A stretch of 64,000 nucleotides of DNA from Pascua guehoae (lineage: Eukaryota; Basidiomycota; Tremellomycetes; Trichosporonales; Trichosporonaceae): contig BCJX01000009.1 of assembly GCA_001600415.1 (NCBI GenBank), positions 529,976 through 593,975 of the forward strand, written 5' to 3'. Shown in pieces: positions 22,615 to 32,630 of the stretch. The notes under the pieces were generated by a model that saw only the letters and a program-made list of their open reading frames with translations, searched no databases and was not told the DNA's origin. Position 1 is the stretch's first letter. Each line of letters opens with the position of its first letter. Position numbers and translations under genes: made by a program.

Positions 22615-23396
22615 AACCAACCAACCAACACGCCCAAATCCACAACGGGCCGACACTCGACATACCCTCCACACACACAGCAGTGCCTATCTGCCCGCCC
22701 ACCCCCCCGCAGAGTTCTACCCGCACTGCGCAGTGCGAGCCCTCTTGCAGCTCGCCTCCCGCTCCCGGATCCTCGAACGGTCTAGGTCGCCCACGGCCGC
22801 CGTCTACCAAGCCTCGGCCACTCGAACGCGTGTACAGCTTGGAGTAACGTTGCCTTGTTGCTCCCAGCCACACGCACATAGCGCCCCTTGGAACCGATCC
22901 GATCAGGCGTTGCTTTTGCTCTCCTCATCCCAAACCACTCGAGCTCACACCCCACCCCGCCCCGCCCAACTTTGCATTTACCGCCCACTGTGCGTCTCGC
23001 ATCGCACAAATCTCACCATTCTTCTCTCTCTCGTTTTGCCAGATCCATCGCACCCACCCATTCCTACGTGCGCCCTTTCGTAATCTACTTTTTCCTTGGC
23101 CTTCTTGTGTCGCGCGCGCCCCAACGTCGCATAATCTTGAACACGCTCTTGGCTTCCCATCCTCTATTCACTGCCCTATCACCGCCGTCGTTCAAGTGTC
23201 TCACAACCGCCAGTCGACGTCACGCCTTGTTCCCTCGCCTCGGCACTGTCGGGGTCCTATCTCACACCACCGCCCCGCACCTCTAAAACCTCGCCCGTCT
23301 GTGCAAGCGCTCGCATCTCCCACCTTTCTCCACCCACCACCGGTCTGAACGGTTTCGTCTCGCCGCGTTCCTCACTCATTTTTAATCTCTCTCGTC
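18637..23396. other. Large gene-poor intergenic region
   Basis: 4.7 kb with no gene I can support. Open frames (for example 20348-21028 plus) show no domain or splice support. It contains (GGAT)n near 21740-21762, several homopolymer T runs, and from about 22200 a pyrimidine-rich stretch that is probably promoter and 5' leader of the gene starting at 23397. Confidence 0.5.
22582..22611 (+). repeat. (TC)n microsatellite
   Basis: About 14 CT units followed by CCAACCAACCAACC, within the CT-rich region upstream of the gene at 23397. Polypyrimidine tracts of this kind are common in fungal promoters. Confidence 0.9.
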
Positions 23397-26062
23397 ATGC
23401 CCTTCCTGTCCCGCGACAAGGGCAAGTCGAGCGAGCCCAACTCTTCATCATCCTCGGTGGCGGCACCATCTCAGTCTCCACCACGAGGCCCGTCGCGTGC
23501 CATGGCGGTCCCACTGGCCTCTGTGCCCGAAACCGGCCGGGCGGCCAGTCCAAAGGCGCGCCCACCACCATCGGCCTTCCGCGCTGTCCCCACCCTCAAC
23601 ATCGTCGGGGCCAAGGGCAAGGGCCGCGCAGAGCCTACCATTGCCCAACTCGCGCTCCAGCAGCGTGACGGCCGCGCGCCGTGGGTCACAGATCCCAACG
23701 AGACGCGCCGTGTCGCAGAGATTTGGCAAACCAGCGAAAGGGTCATCCTCGTCCTCGGCCGTGAGTACAAACAGACCTCGCACTCACCTCTCTCTTCGTG
23801 CTTGACCGTGTTGCTAACAGCGTTGCAGAACCCACACGTGCCTCCCTCGCTCCCTTGCTTTACTCTGCAAACTTCGCCGACACACTCATTCTCGTTGGCT
23901 CTGTTCGACCTATTCCCGAGATCGAGGCGCTTAACTCGCCATCGCAACTTCTACACTCTACTGATGCCCGCACAATCTACCCGACGGTCCAGCCGTTTAC
24001 TCTGAACAACTCGACGGTTGCGACACCCGCATCGGCCGCTCTGTCCCAGCTGCTCCAGCAGGGCGTCCAACTTGCGGAAGCGTACCGCTTGGCTGGCGGG
24101 GCACGGGGAACGCCGGCGATCCCCCCACGGCCTTCGTCAACCCGATCGCGTCGCAATTCCAACAGCTCGACCGCGTCTGGGTGCAATACACCCGACTCTG
24201 CGCCCAAGTGGCGTTTTGCGACATTCTCACGCCGCGACTCTGGCTCGCCCACACCGTCCCCCAAGGGCAGTGCACTTGACCTCTCGCGTCTGACCTCGAC
24301 GGGGGCAAGTGGTAGCGGCAGTCGCCCACCTTCCATCTTTGAAGGAAGCGAACGGTCGCGTGGCCGCTTCTCGTCGCTGCTCCAGAACGAGATGCCCCCC
24401 TTGGATGGAACACCGATCGACGCCATTGTCCACTTTCTCCCATCGCCTCCGCCCAGTGTCGATCCGGCGGTCAGCATGAAGGACCTGCTCCAGCAGGCTG
24501 TTGTTCTGACCTCGGCTGCCATGCCAGTCTTTACCTCCCAAGTCACTCCCAACAGCCAAGTGGCCAGCATTCCAGCCAACGAGCTGGCACCGCTGTCACT
24601 CGTCCACATTCTCCCTGTTGACGCCCCGCCAGCCGTCGGCCCCGTCATTGAGCGTTTCCTGCTCCCATTCCTGCCCACAATGGCCGGGCGCGTCCGTCGC
24701 GATCTGTTTGGTGTCGTCACGGGCCTTGGTGTGTGGATGGCGCCCCAGGCGGACGCGAGCGGAGAGTCTCAGCCGGGCGCAGACACTGTCTTGTTTGGCG
24801 GTGTTCGTTGCCCTGACCATCTCGTGCCCGAAGGTGTGCGACCGCAGGCAATGTTGGCAGGCTGGGACTTTGCAGTCTCGTCCCCCGGCACGCTAGTCGA
24901 TGCTCCGCGGTGCACCGAGCCTCCCCCCGAATTCTCCCGCCAGGCTTCGTCCATTACGCTGTCCGAGATTCGTGCGGCCCATGCTGGCCATCCTGTGAGC
25001 GCGCCGACGTCGCCAACAGGCGAGCCGACCAAGCGCTTCCCAAAGGCAACCTCTGCCTCCAACTTACGCGGCTTGTCGTCCATGTCCCCGGCCCGCGACC
25101 AGCTGCACAGGACTGCGAGCATCAAAGCACCTAGCATCACTTCCGAGTATTCCAAGCCGCTGGAGATGGGAACCCCGCGCAAGGGCTTCCTGGGCAAACT
25201 GCGCCGGTCGCCATCAAGCCAAAAGCTTTCAGTGCTTAGCACCCCGGTGATCTCTGCTCCTCTTGCCGAGCGTTTGTCACCGGAACCCGCGACGGCCGGT
25301 CGGACCAGGACCCCCGAGTCGGACAGGTCGTCGACGCAGGTGCCCCCGTCTCCGATGGCCTCGTCGCACTACTCGGACGAGTCGAGCACGACGGCCAAGG
25401 TTTCGGCGGCGCCCACGACTTCGTCATACACGTCCAAGCTTGACCCGCGCACGCAAACGTCCACATTCACGTCGAGGTTTGACCCGCGCCAGCGCTCATT
25501 GTCCCCCGAGCTCGAGCCGCGCAACAATGTCGAGTCGCTCACCAAGCGCTTGTCGGGAGGGTACCCTGGTACTATCCCGTCGCTTTCGTTTAGCAGCGCC
25601 AGCGACGACTCGCACACTGCCACCACGTCAAACGCGACTTCGCTTTCTGAACGTGCCGCCTCGCACGGGGGTTTTACACGGCAGCCTTCGGCGCTTCGCA
25701 ACGCCGTCAAGGCTGACACGACACCGCGGTCCACGCCGACGCCGACACAGACGGTCACCACGTCGTTTAACAGCTATGTCACGACGCCGACGCCGACGGT
25801 GACGACGTCGTTCAACACCATTTCGACGTCGCCGCCTACACCCGAGCTCGACCCGTCGTCTTCGTCTTGCTCGTCGAGCAGCGTCCTCGAGGTTCCCTCT
25901 GCGGAAGAGCGCTCGGTCAGGAGTACGCAGGACCGCTCCATCAAGAGCTCGCGTACCGACCAGACCCTGTCACCCATGACCAACGCCAAGGCCGGCTTTG
26001 GTTCGTTTTCCGGCCGCAGGAGCTTTACCAGCCTGTTCCGCCGCCGCACCACCAAGGCGTAG
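23397..26062 (+). CDS. Uncharacterised Ser/Pro/Thr-rich protein
   Basis: Two exons, 23397-23760 and 23829-26062, 865 aa; the 68-bp intron has GTGAGT and TTGCAG. I do not recognise the family. The first ~70 residues are a Ser/Pro-rich linker. A more ordered stretch follows (LALQQRDGRAPWVTDPNETR, VAEIWQTSERVILVLG, LYSANFADTLILVGSVRP), then a region with VSMKDLLQQAVVLTSAAMPV and LVHILPVDAPPAVGPVIERF that looks folded. From about residue 400 it is disordered: many SP/TP and RxxS sites, repeats such as TPTPTQTVTTSFN / TPTPTVTTSFN, and a basic end (SFTSLFRRRTTKA). The ordered segments are hydrophobic but too short to be sure of membrane spans. The phospho-site density suggests a regulated scaffold; that is inference. 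Confidence 0.85.
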
Positions 26063-27332
26063 AGAGCGTCTCGCATTAGCACCAAAGTTGCATTAAACCA
26101 AACCCACCCCCAACCACCAACGAAAAGTATCCACCCCAAGAGACCGCCCCCGACCCCGACCCCGACCCGTCCGACACCTCATACACAAACACGCATTGCG
26201 ACTGTCCAGCACCCACATACAGGCTCCTTCCCACACGGCATTGACCGGACTATGACTGCCCCCTTACCTCACGAACGCGCATGGACATTACGGATCCTCC
26301 CTTTATTGTCTGTTTCTAAAACCAACCCTCACCCGCCACCCCCTTTGTTAATTCGTTTGTAACGCGGGTGCCATGCAAAGGTCATACAAAGTTAGGAACA
26401 CGGCTGCGGCCGCGGGTGCATTTGTGCATGTTGCGTCGGATGAGTCTTGCACGGAGAATATGTGGGCCCGCACCACACTTCCCGCGTCCCGGTTTTGCAG
26501 CCCAGAAACGGGAACAACAACAGCAATCTCCTGACCCTCCTGGACCCAGGTACCCAGGGCACCTCTGCGTCCCGTCAGTAGATCAGTGGCGCAATTCAAC
26601 ACGTCCATTGTAGCCAGACGCGTCCCATTGTACACGATACAATACAGTTACTCATGTTGCAAACGCGTCGGGTGCGTGTTTGCGCACCTGGTGACTCTGA
26701 CCGACCCCGCCAGTGGTCAGCCAGTGGCGACCGACATGGCCTATGAAACAGCAATCGGACTGACGGACACTAGCGTGCCAAGCCAATTAACCCGTGGCGT
26801 GGACAGATGATCAAACGAGATCAAACGCACTAGCATACACTGGCACCAGCGGCAGCGCGGCAGTGCGGCACAAGGGTGGCAATTGGGCTAGCATGCAGCA
26901 GCTACTCGAGGCGTGGCGATACCGTACCGTAAACGTGCGACAGCGTGTTATCCAGGCTCGGCACGTGTGCGCGGCTGGGATGATAGCTGCCTGTGCAGGG
27001 GGACAGCAGGACGGAGCGCGTCGGAGCGGGGCCAGTGCTACAGCGGTATCTCCAGCATCGGGGGTAATGTCCGTACCCCCCACCGCCCACGCCCACCGTC
27101 GAGTGCGAGCGGCACTTGGATACCAGAGACCTAATCGCACGCTGCCAGAAGCGCGCGGGTCGGTCCAACAGTCGCCGTACGTGCATGTTGAGGGGGGCGA
27201 TTCTTGTCCGCCCGACCTGGACCGCCCTAGCCGCCCTCGAGACCACCAACAGGAGACCGACCCTCCAGCTCCCATCTGGCACGGCTCCAGCTGAGGCTCC
27301 CACGGCATGTCTGACTTGGAAAAAGACGAGTG
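26063..27332. other. Intergenic, no gene recognised
   Basis: The 3' flank of the disordered-protein gene, with a GACCCC-type short repeat at about 26148-26170. Open frames near the tRNA are antisense to each other and lack domains. Confidence 0.6.
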
Positions 27333-27413
27333 TGGACGGGTTAGGAATCGAACCAAAGACCTCGTCAATTAGGCCGTGCTAATGACGCGCTCTACCAACT
27401 GAGCTACACGCCC
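27333..27413 (-). tRNA. tRNA-Ala(AGC), 8-nt intron, minus strand
   Basis: The only copy on the minus strand. It reads GGGCGTG ... CCCGTCCA with G3:U70. The intron is CGGCCTAA (27376 down to 27369) after A37. Its 3' CTAA again pairs with TTAG. T5 lies just downstream on the minus strand. Confidence 0.92.
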
Positions 27414-28325
27414 CACCTTGAAGACCAGCCCCGGCGCCGCCCGCACCCACTGTGCCGCTCGCGAGGAGGGTTAAAGTTCGCCGCATGGTGGCGGGACAAG
27501 ACACCGAGAGCGTTGAACTACGAACCGGTCCTTAGCGTCGAGAACGAGGTGGCAGAAAAGTGGTCCCCGATGACAAGTGTGGCGCAGACCAAATGTGAGA
27601 GGTCACGTTCAGAGTCACTCGTACCAGTCCTGGATGGCGCATCTCGCCTTGTGCAAGTACTGGACGATACTCTCGCGCTTGCGAGACTGTTACGAGGGAG
27701 CACCGAGTCTGGTGCCGGGTCGGGCGCTCGTCTCGTGTCCCCGAGCCTCGAGTCACGCCGCCCACCGACGTGGTGGTCTCGTTCCTCCCAGTGTGGCACT
27801 GGGTGTCTGTGGCACTGGGTGTCTGTGGCACTGGGTGTCTGTGGCACGTATCAGGCGCGAGAGGGAGGCGGGGAGACTCTGCACCAGCGTGTCCGTTTGG
27901 TAACCCCCAGACGCCCCCGGCACCGCCCCGTCGGCCACCTGAATCCCCAGAGGCCCCCGGCACCCCCCGCCCTCGGCCACCTGCTTGACAGGGCGTTCCG
28001 CACCCCCATCGAGGCCAGGTTCGGGTCCATGGCACGGCACGGGGTATCAGAGCCTAGGCCGTATCCGCTCACGGCGGTACGTCCCCAAGTCGCCAAGTCG
28101 AGTCGCGATGCCATTGTCTGCACCTGCTCAAAAGCAGGTATGCGGGTCAGTTGTCATGGCTCACGGCTCGGCACAGCCTTCGCAAGCTCTGCTCCTTTGC
28201 ACCGGTACAGCCTCGATACAGCCGCGATACAGCCTCGAACAGCCTCGCTGCAGCCCAATACAGTCATCTTCAAGCTGCTGGCTGGAGCAGCGGCGGCGGT
28301 AGCCCCGACCCCGATGGATACGGAG
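27414..28325. other. Spacer between tRNA-Ala genes
   Basis: No gene. It contains the 16-bp minisatellite at 27796-27850 and a duplicated CCCCGGCACCSCCC...CGGCCACCTG block at 27909-27984. Confidence 0.65.
27790..27848 (+). repeat. 16-bp minisatellite
   Basis: GTGTCTGTGGCACTGG is repeated three to four times in tandem. Confidence 0.9.
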
Positions 28326-28411
28326 GGGCGTGTAGCTCAGTTGGTAGAGCGCGTCATTAGCACCACGGTGTCTCGTTGACGAGGTCTTTGGTTCGATTCC
28401 TAACCCGTCCA
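28326..28411 (+). tRNA. tRNA-Ala(AGC), 13-nt intron
   Basis: Same cloverleaf as the other copies. The intron, 28363-28375 (CCACGGTGTCTCG), lacks the terminal CTAA, so the usual anticodon-intron helix is weak. It shares its 3' flank TTTTTCCTCGTGCCCACAG with the CGC copy at 29172. Confidence 0.9.
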
Positions 28412-28851
28412 TTCCTCTCTTTTTCCTCGTGCCCACAGCGTGCGCGTGTCTTGACTTGAGGATTTTGCAGTCTGTCTAGTCGTTGGGCGTTTGCAGCCAG
28501 AGCAGGTCGGGACCATCGGACGTCACCAGGCTTGGGGTCACGAGTACACGTGCGTCCAGAATCGAGACTGCCACTTTGACCTCGCTCGGTCCAAGTTGCG
28601 TGTGCTCGCCAGACCAATGTCGCGGCAAGTAGCTCGTGTTCACTGTTGGTTGTATCCATGTCCCGCGCCTCCTTGTATAACCACCAGCCTACGCGAGCTT
28701 GATGTGTTCGTCATGGCTTTTCGGATACACCTGTAGACAGCTCAGGACATGTGAGCTCGCCACGCCGAGAGGGTGTCTGCCGTATCTCGGAATTTATACG
28801 CTGCTCGCTGCTCGGCGGCGGCGCCGGTGGCCCCGCGGCAGGTATCAATGG

Positions 28852-28932
28852 GGGCGTGTAGCTCAGTTGGTAGAGCGCGTCATTAGCAGGTTCTAATTGA
28901 CGAGGTCTTTGGTTCGATTCCTAACCCGTCCA
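28852..28932 (+). tRNA. tRNA-Ala(AGC), 8-nt intron
   Basis: Intron GGTTCTAA at 28889-28896. Other arms are identical to the consensus copy. T5 starts about 8 bases after the discriminator. Confidence 0.92.
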
Positions 28933-29171
28933 TCGCACACTTTTTAGACCGCGGCGAGTTTCATTCGCACAAGACGAGGTTGTTGAGGGGGATGGGCCAG
29001 GTGTGCCCCTCCCACACACTAGACACGGCGGAACAGCATGTGTGGCTAGGTGACCTCTATAAATGGCTGACAACAGAACACGCCGTTGAGCGTCTCGTCG
29101 TGTTATACACCTGTCTCTCGCCGCCGACACCACGAGCATCGCCGGCCAGCGTTGAGTGTGAGTTGGGTGTG

Positions 29172-29269
29172 GGGCGTGTAGCTCAGTTGGTAGAGCGCGA
29201 CATTCGCACGATGTGGATCATCATGCGCAGTACTTGTCGAGGTCTTTGGTTCGATTCCTAACTCGTCCA
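29172..29269 (+). tRNA. tRNA-Ala(CGC), 25-nt intron
   Basis: The anticodon stem is CGACA / TGTCG, a compensated change from CGTCA / TGACG. The loop reads TT-CGC-A, so this is the CGC isoacceptor for GCG codons. The intron runs 29209-29233 and includes TGCGCA, which can pair with the CGC anticodon. G3:U70 is kept and the acceptor 3' strand is CTCGTCC. A T5 terminator follows. Confidence 0.9.
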
Positions 29270-29485
29270 CTCGTCTTTTTCCTCGTGCCCACAGCGTGTT
29301 GGGCCTGGGGCGGCATTGTCAGCGGGCAGAGGTTAGTGCAGGCATCTGTACGTCAGGAGGCCACGAGGGTCCCTGTGCACCTTGGTGAGTGTAAATGTCC
29401 CAGACGCCAATCTTGTGGCCTTGTCGGGCAGTACTTTTTCTGCCTGTTCTGTGTCTTGGTGCCGGGTTTTGACCCTTTCTGCGTT

Positions 29486-29640
29486 TTGTAATAGCACCAC
29501 GAAGCCGCGCTATCCATATACCCAAAAGGTATCCTAAATACCGTCGAGAGGGCATTTCGGCGGATTCGCTTCATGAACATGTCGTGGGGACGCGGCTGAG
29601 AGCGTGTACTATTACACGTTTTTTGTTATTGTGGTGCTGG
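29486..29640 (-). repeat. Dispersed repeat, copy 1
   Basis: About 155 bp that matches, in opposite orientation, the segment at 35468-35632. The shared core includes ACACGCTCTCAGCC, CATGAAGCGAATCCGCC and GGGTATATGGATAGCG-like blocks. Read on the minus strand this copy keeps a short open frame (MKRIRRNALSTVFRIPFG); the other copy carries a one-base indel there. Confidence 0.75.
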
Positions 29641-29909
29641 AGCACGACCGCTACGGCGAAAAGACCTCCAAGCAATGTTCACGGTCATGCTGCTGGTATG
29701 TGTATTGGCAGAGGTTACAGCCAAGGGTGTCTGTCGTTCATGTGAGGCCCAATGGTGAATTTGTTGGGAGAGGTAGGGAGGATACGAGACGCACGACGAC
29801 AGACATGTTAGGATCACAGGCCGTTCAACAAAGCCTCTGCTGTGCCAGACTGATACCCCGCTGGCCTCCCGCAGTGGAGCGGCACCGAGGGCAGTCATGA
29901 GTCATGGCG

Positions 29910-30000
29910 GGGCGTGTAGCTCAGTTGGTAGAGCGCGTCATTAGCACCACCTAATCGACGAGGTCTTTGGTTCGATTCCTAACCCGTCCACTCCCTCTCT
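29910..30000 (+). tRNA. tRNA-Ala(AGC), 8-nt intron
   Basis: Intron CCACCTAA at 29947-29954. The anticodon stem 3' strand is CGACG instead of TGACG, leaving one A:C mismatch next to the loop; otherwise canonical. A T5 terminator follows. Confidence 0.88.
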
Positions 30001-30488
30001 TTTTCCCTGTGTGCTCATGCTCCTCTCGGACGCAGGGCATTTGGCCGTCCGGACTGTCGGTTACCTGTCGGCGTTAGATCATCGGGACCCCTCGCTCTTG
30101 AACGCTTTCAGTACTCGAACACCGCTACAGCGAACACAGCAACAAGCGGCCGCAAGGTGAGGGGTTGCCGTCAGGCGCCTCAGCGTCCGGGGGCGCCGGG
30201 CGTGGGAGCTCGAATACAATCATGGCGGTGGGGGCGATGACTCGCGGGGAATATCGTCCGACGGCCGGAAGACATCTTTGCAGTGCCGTTCGTCAGTGGC
30301 CCGGTGACTCCGCCCCGCGTCTGGCGCGAGTCACAATGGCCGGGTGAGATGTACAGACGGGGTCAAAGACCGTGACGGGTGCAGGGTGAGATGTGTCTTG
30401 CGCTGAAGGCTCGGTACCAGCTCAGAGATACATGCCACGTCCCTGCCCCCCCTCACAGTCCTTTGACGCCCTCTTCTCCCCCCCAATG

Positions 30489-30701
30489 CCTCATCTGCCG
30501 GAATGCGCATATCGGTGATGCTACAGAGGCAAAAAGGAACGAGTAAAGGCGCATGGATGCCGGGGCACGCAGATGTTGAGCTGCAGACGTGCAGACCTTG
30601 CAAGAGTCCGCAAGTCACCCTGCGCCATTACTGGTACTCGTTCCTTTTTGACAACCCCTCTGTACCCTCATCTGCCGGAATGCGCATATATCGGTGATGC
30701 T
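30489..30701. repeat. Inverted repeat flanked by 34-bp direct repeats
   Basis: Direct repeats at 30489-30522 and 30666-30701 share CCTCATCTGCCGGAATGCGC and TCGGTGATGCT; the second has an extra AT. Just inside lie inverted arms, 30523-30545 and 30635-30663 (ACAGAGG...AAAAAGGAACGAGTA against TACTCGTTCCTTTTT...CCTCTGT). The loop is about 90 bp. The structure resembles a small fold-back insertion, though the direct repeats are too long for an ordinary target duplication. Confidence 0.75.
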
Positions 30702-31810
30702 CCGCACGACACCCTCTAGCAACAGCAAATGGCTCGCTTCCGTGACACCGCAGCTGCGGCGCACGTCCAATCGGCAATCGGCGACGCACGTTCACATCGA
30801 CGTACGCACACGTACACGTCTGCGCGGTGTTCGGTGGTCGCAGGTACCCACACTCAGTGTGTGAGCGGGAGAATAGGCCGTGTGCGTCGCAGTCGAGGCC
30901 GGTCGCTGGTCGCTGGCTGGTCGCTACAGTTCGCTAGGCATAGCCACACGCAGGCTGTGCCATGTGCCGACTGTGCTGCCTCGCACCCCGTCTCACCCAC
31001 CTCGCCCGCCGCAGCCGGCCCCACAGACGGCCTCTGTTTCACGCTCTGGGCCTGGCCGGGTGGCGCTGGGCTCGTGTGACGCTGCGACACACGTTGAGCT
31101 GTGCTTGCTGCGTGCTGTGCGGTATGCTCAGTGCGCTGCGCTGCGATGGATTCTGGATCCGGGGGGCCAACCTGCACAACCCATTGACCCGAGAAACGGG
31201 GGTGGGTTGCATTTTGAGGTTGGCGCAAACTGTGACAGACGTCATTTGTATCCAGTTCCCACCCCCCCTCTGGGCCCCTCGTATTCTCGTCTTCTCGTAC
31301 TCTGGTATTCCTGTATGTCTCGTGCGTGTTCGCTCATCTTTTCGGAAAATGCTCCTCTTCGGATCTTCCCCGGACTGCGACCTCGTCAGGGTCCCACTTT
31401 TTTTTTTTTCCAGGGTGGCGGTCCAACGCCATGGCCGGCCTGGCCGATGCACCAGAAGCAAAGACAAGCTGTGCAGCTGCTGCGGCGACGGGTCCGTGTT
31501 TCTCCACAAGCCCTGACTCTTGTGATCGTCGCTGTTCAAGCGTTTGCCACCCCCGGCATCATTTTTCGCTTGGGCGGCGATGTATTTTGAGACACTTCTG
31601 GCGCAGCGTCGCCTTCTGGCTCAACTCTTGGCAACAGGACGATATGGGGGCCGGCCAGAGGCGGTGAAACCCGCTTGTGCACACGCCACCCGAGACTGCG
31701 CCGATCCTCATGCATAGAGTGGAGCAAAGATGCGCAGATGCGCAGATAATCGGTTGGGTCCAAAGGGATGCAAGTTTTTTTGCCAGGCACCGCGACCGTG
31801 CATTGCTGTG

Positions 31811-31866
31811 CAAGTGCATGTGCATGTGCATGTGCATGTGCATGTTCATGTTCATGTGCGTGTGCA
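31811..31866 (+). repeat. (TGTGCA)n microsatellite
   Basis: Nine or so hexamer units, with TGTTCA variants at the 3' end. Confidence 0.9.
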
Positions 31867-32019
31867 TTCGGGTGCTATCCCAGAAGGCCGGAAGATTAGG
31901 AGAGAACAGCGAGAGAGTGACGGTGGTGACGGGGGTGAATGATTTATTATTGGCACAAGCCAGCCTCGGCCGCAGCACTTTGCGCGCAGTCGCGGCACCC
32001 ACATTATTTTCATCCATCC

Positions 32020-32044
32020 TACAGTACAGTACAGTACAGTACAG
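32020..32044 (+). repeat. (ACAGT)n microsatellite
   Basis: Five tandem ACAGT units. Confidence 0.9.
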
Positions 32045-32630
32045 CCGGTCATTGAACAAAGGGTGCACACGTCAGCCGCAGCAGCATCGGCCGCAGTCAC
32101 TCGCAGTCACTCGCAGTCGTGCTATGACTGGCAGAGTGGATCAATTGTCCCATGCTGCATGTCCATCCGATGCAAGAATAAATGTCCATGTCCACTGTGC
32201 CAAGACTGCGGCCACTGCGGGTTGGGCGGGGGTTGAGGGCGGGGGCGGGCCACGCCACCCAGGAACACTGCGACACTGCGGGTATCTGCATCACCTTGGG
32301 TACCTGCGTACCTGCGTTTTGCATATGGGGTGGGGCCAAGGTTGAACGGTACCTGAAATAGCCAAACAGACTCAAACGACAAGTCGTACCCGCTCTCGCT
32401 CTCACTCTCTCGCTCTCTTTCTCGCTCTCTCTTTGTTCCCAAACCTTGTGTCGATCATCGCCGCCGTCGTTTCCTTCATCTCTCATTCTTTTCTCTCAAC
32501 CCTTTCCCCTCCCTCTCAACCTTGCTCCTCCTCGATATCTCACTTCGGCTCGTCTCCCCCCTGACCTCGTCCCCACTCTCCCTCCCCACCCTACTCGTCG
32601 CCCTCCCCCCCNCCCGCCGGCACAGTGACG

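Larger units (their letters stand above)
30001..32630. other. Intergenic with fold-back element and microsatellites
   Basis: No supported gene. It holds the direct-repeat-flanked inverted repeat (30489-30701), a (TGTGCA)n run, an (ACAGT)n run, and a CT-rich tract (32390-32440) just upstream of the protease gene. Confidence 0.55.

Noticed and set aside
10893..30000. A CRISPR-like array, because of the repeated near-identical 80-bp blocks
   Set aside because: The blocks are tRNA genes with variable introns, unevenly spaced by hundreds of bases, in a eukaryotic genome.
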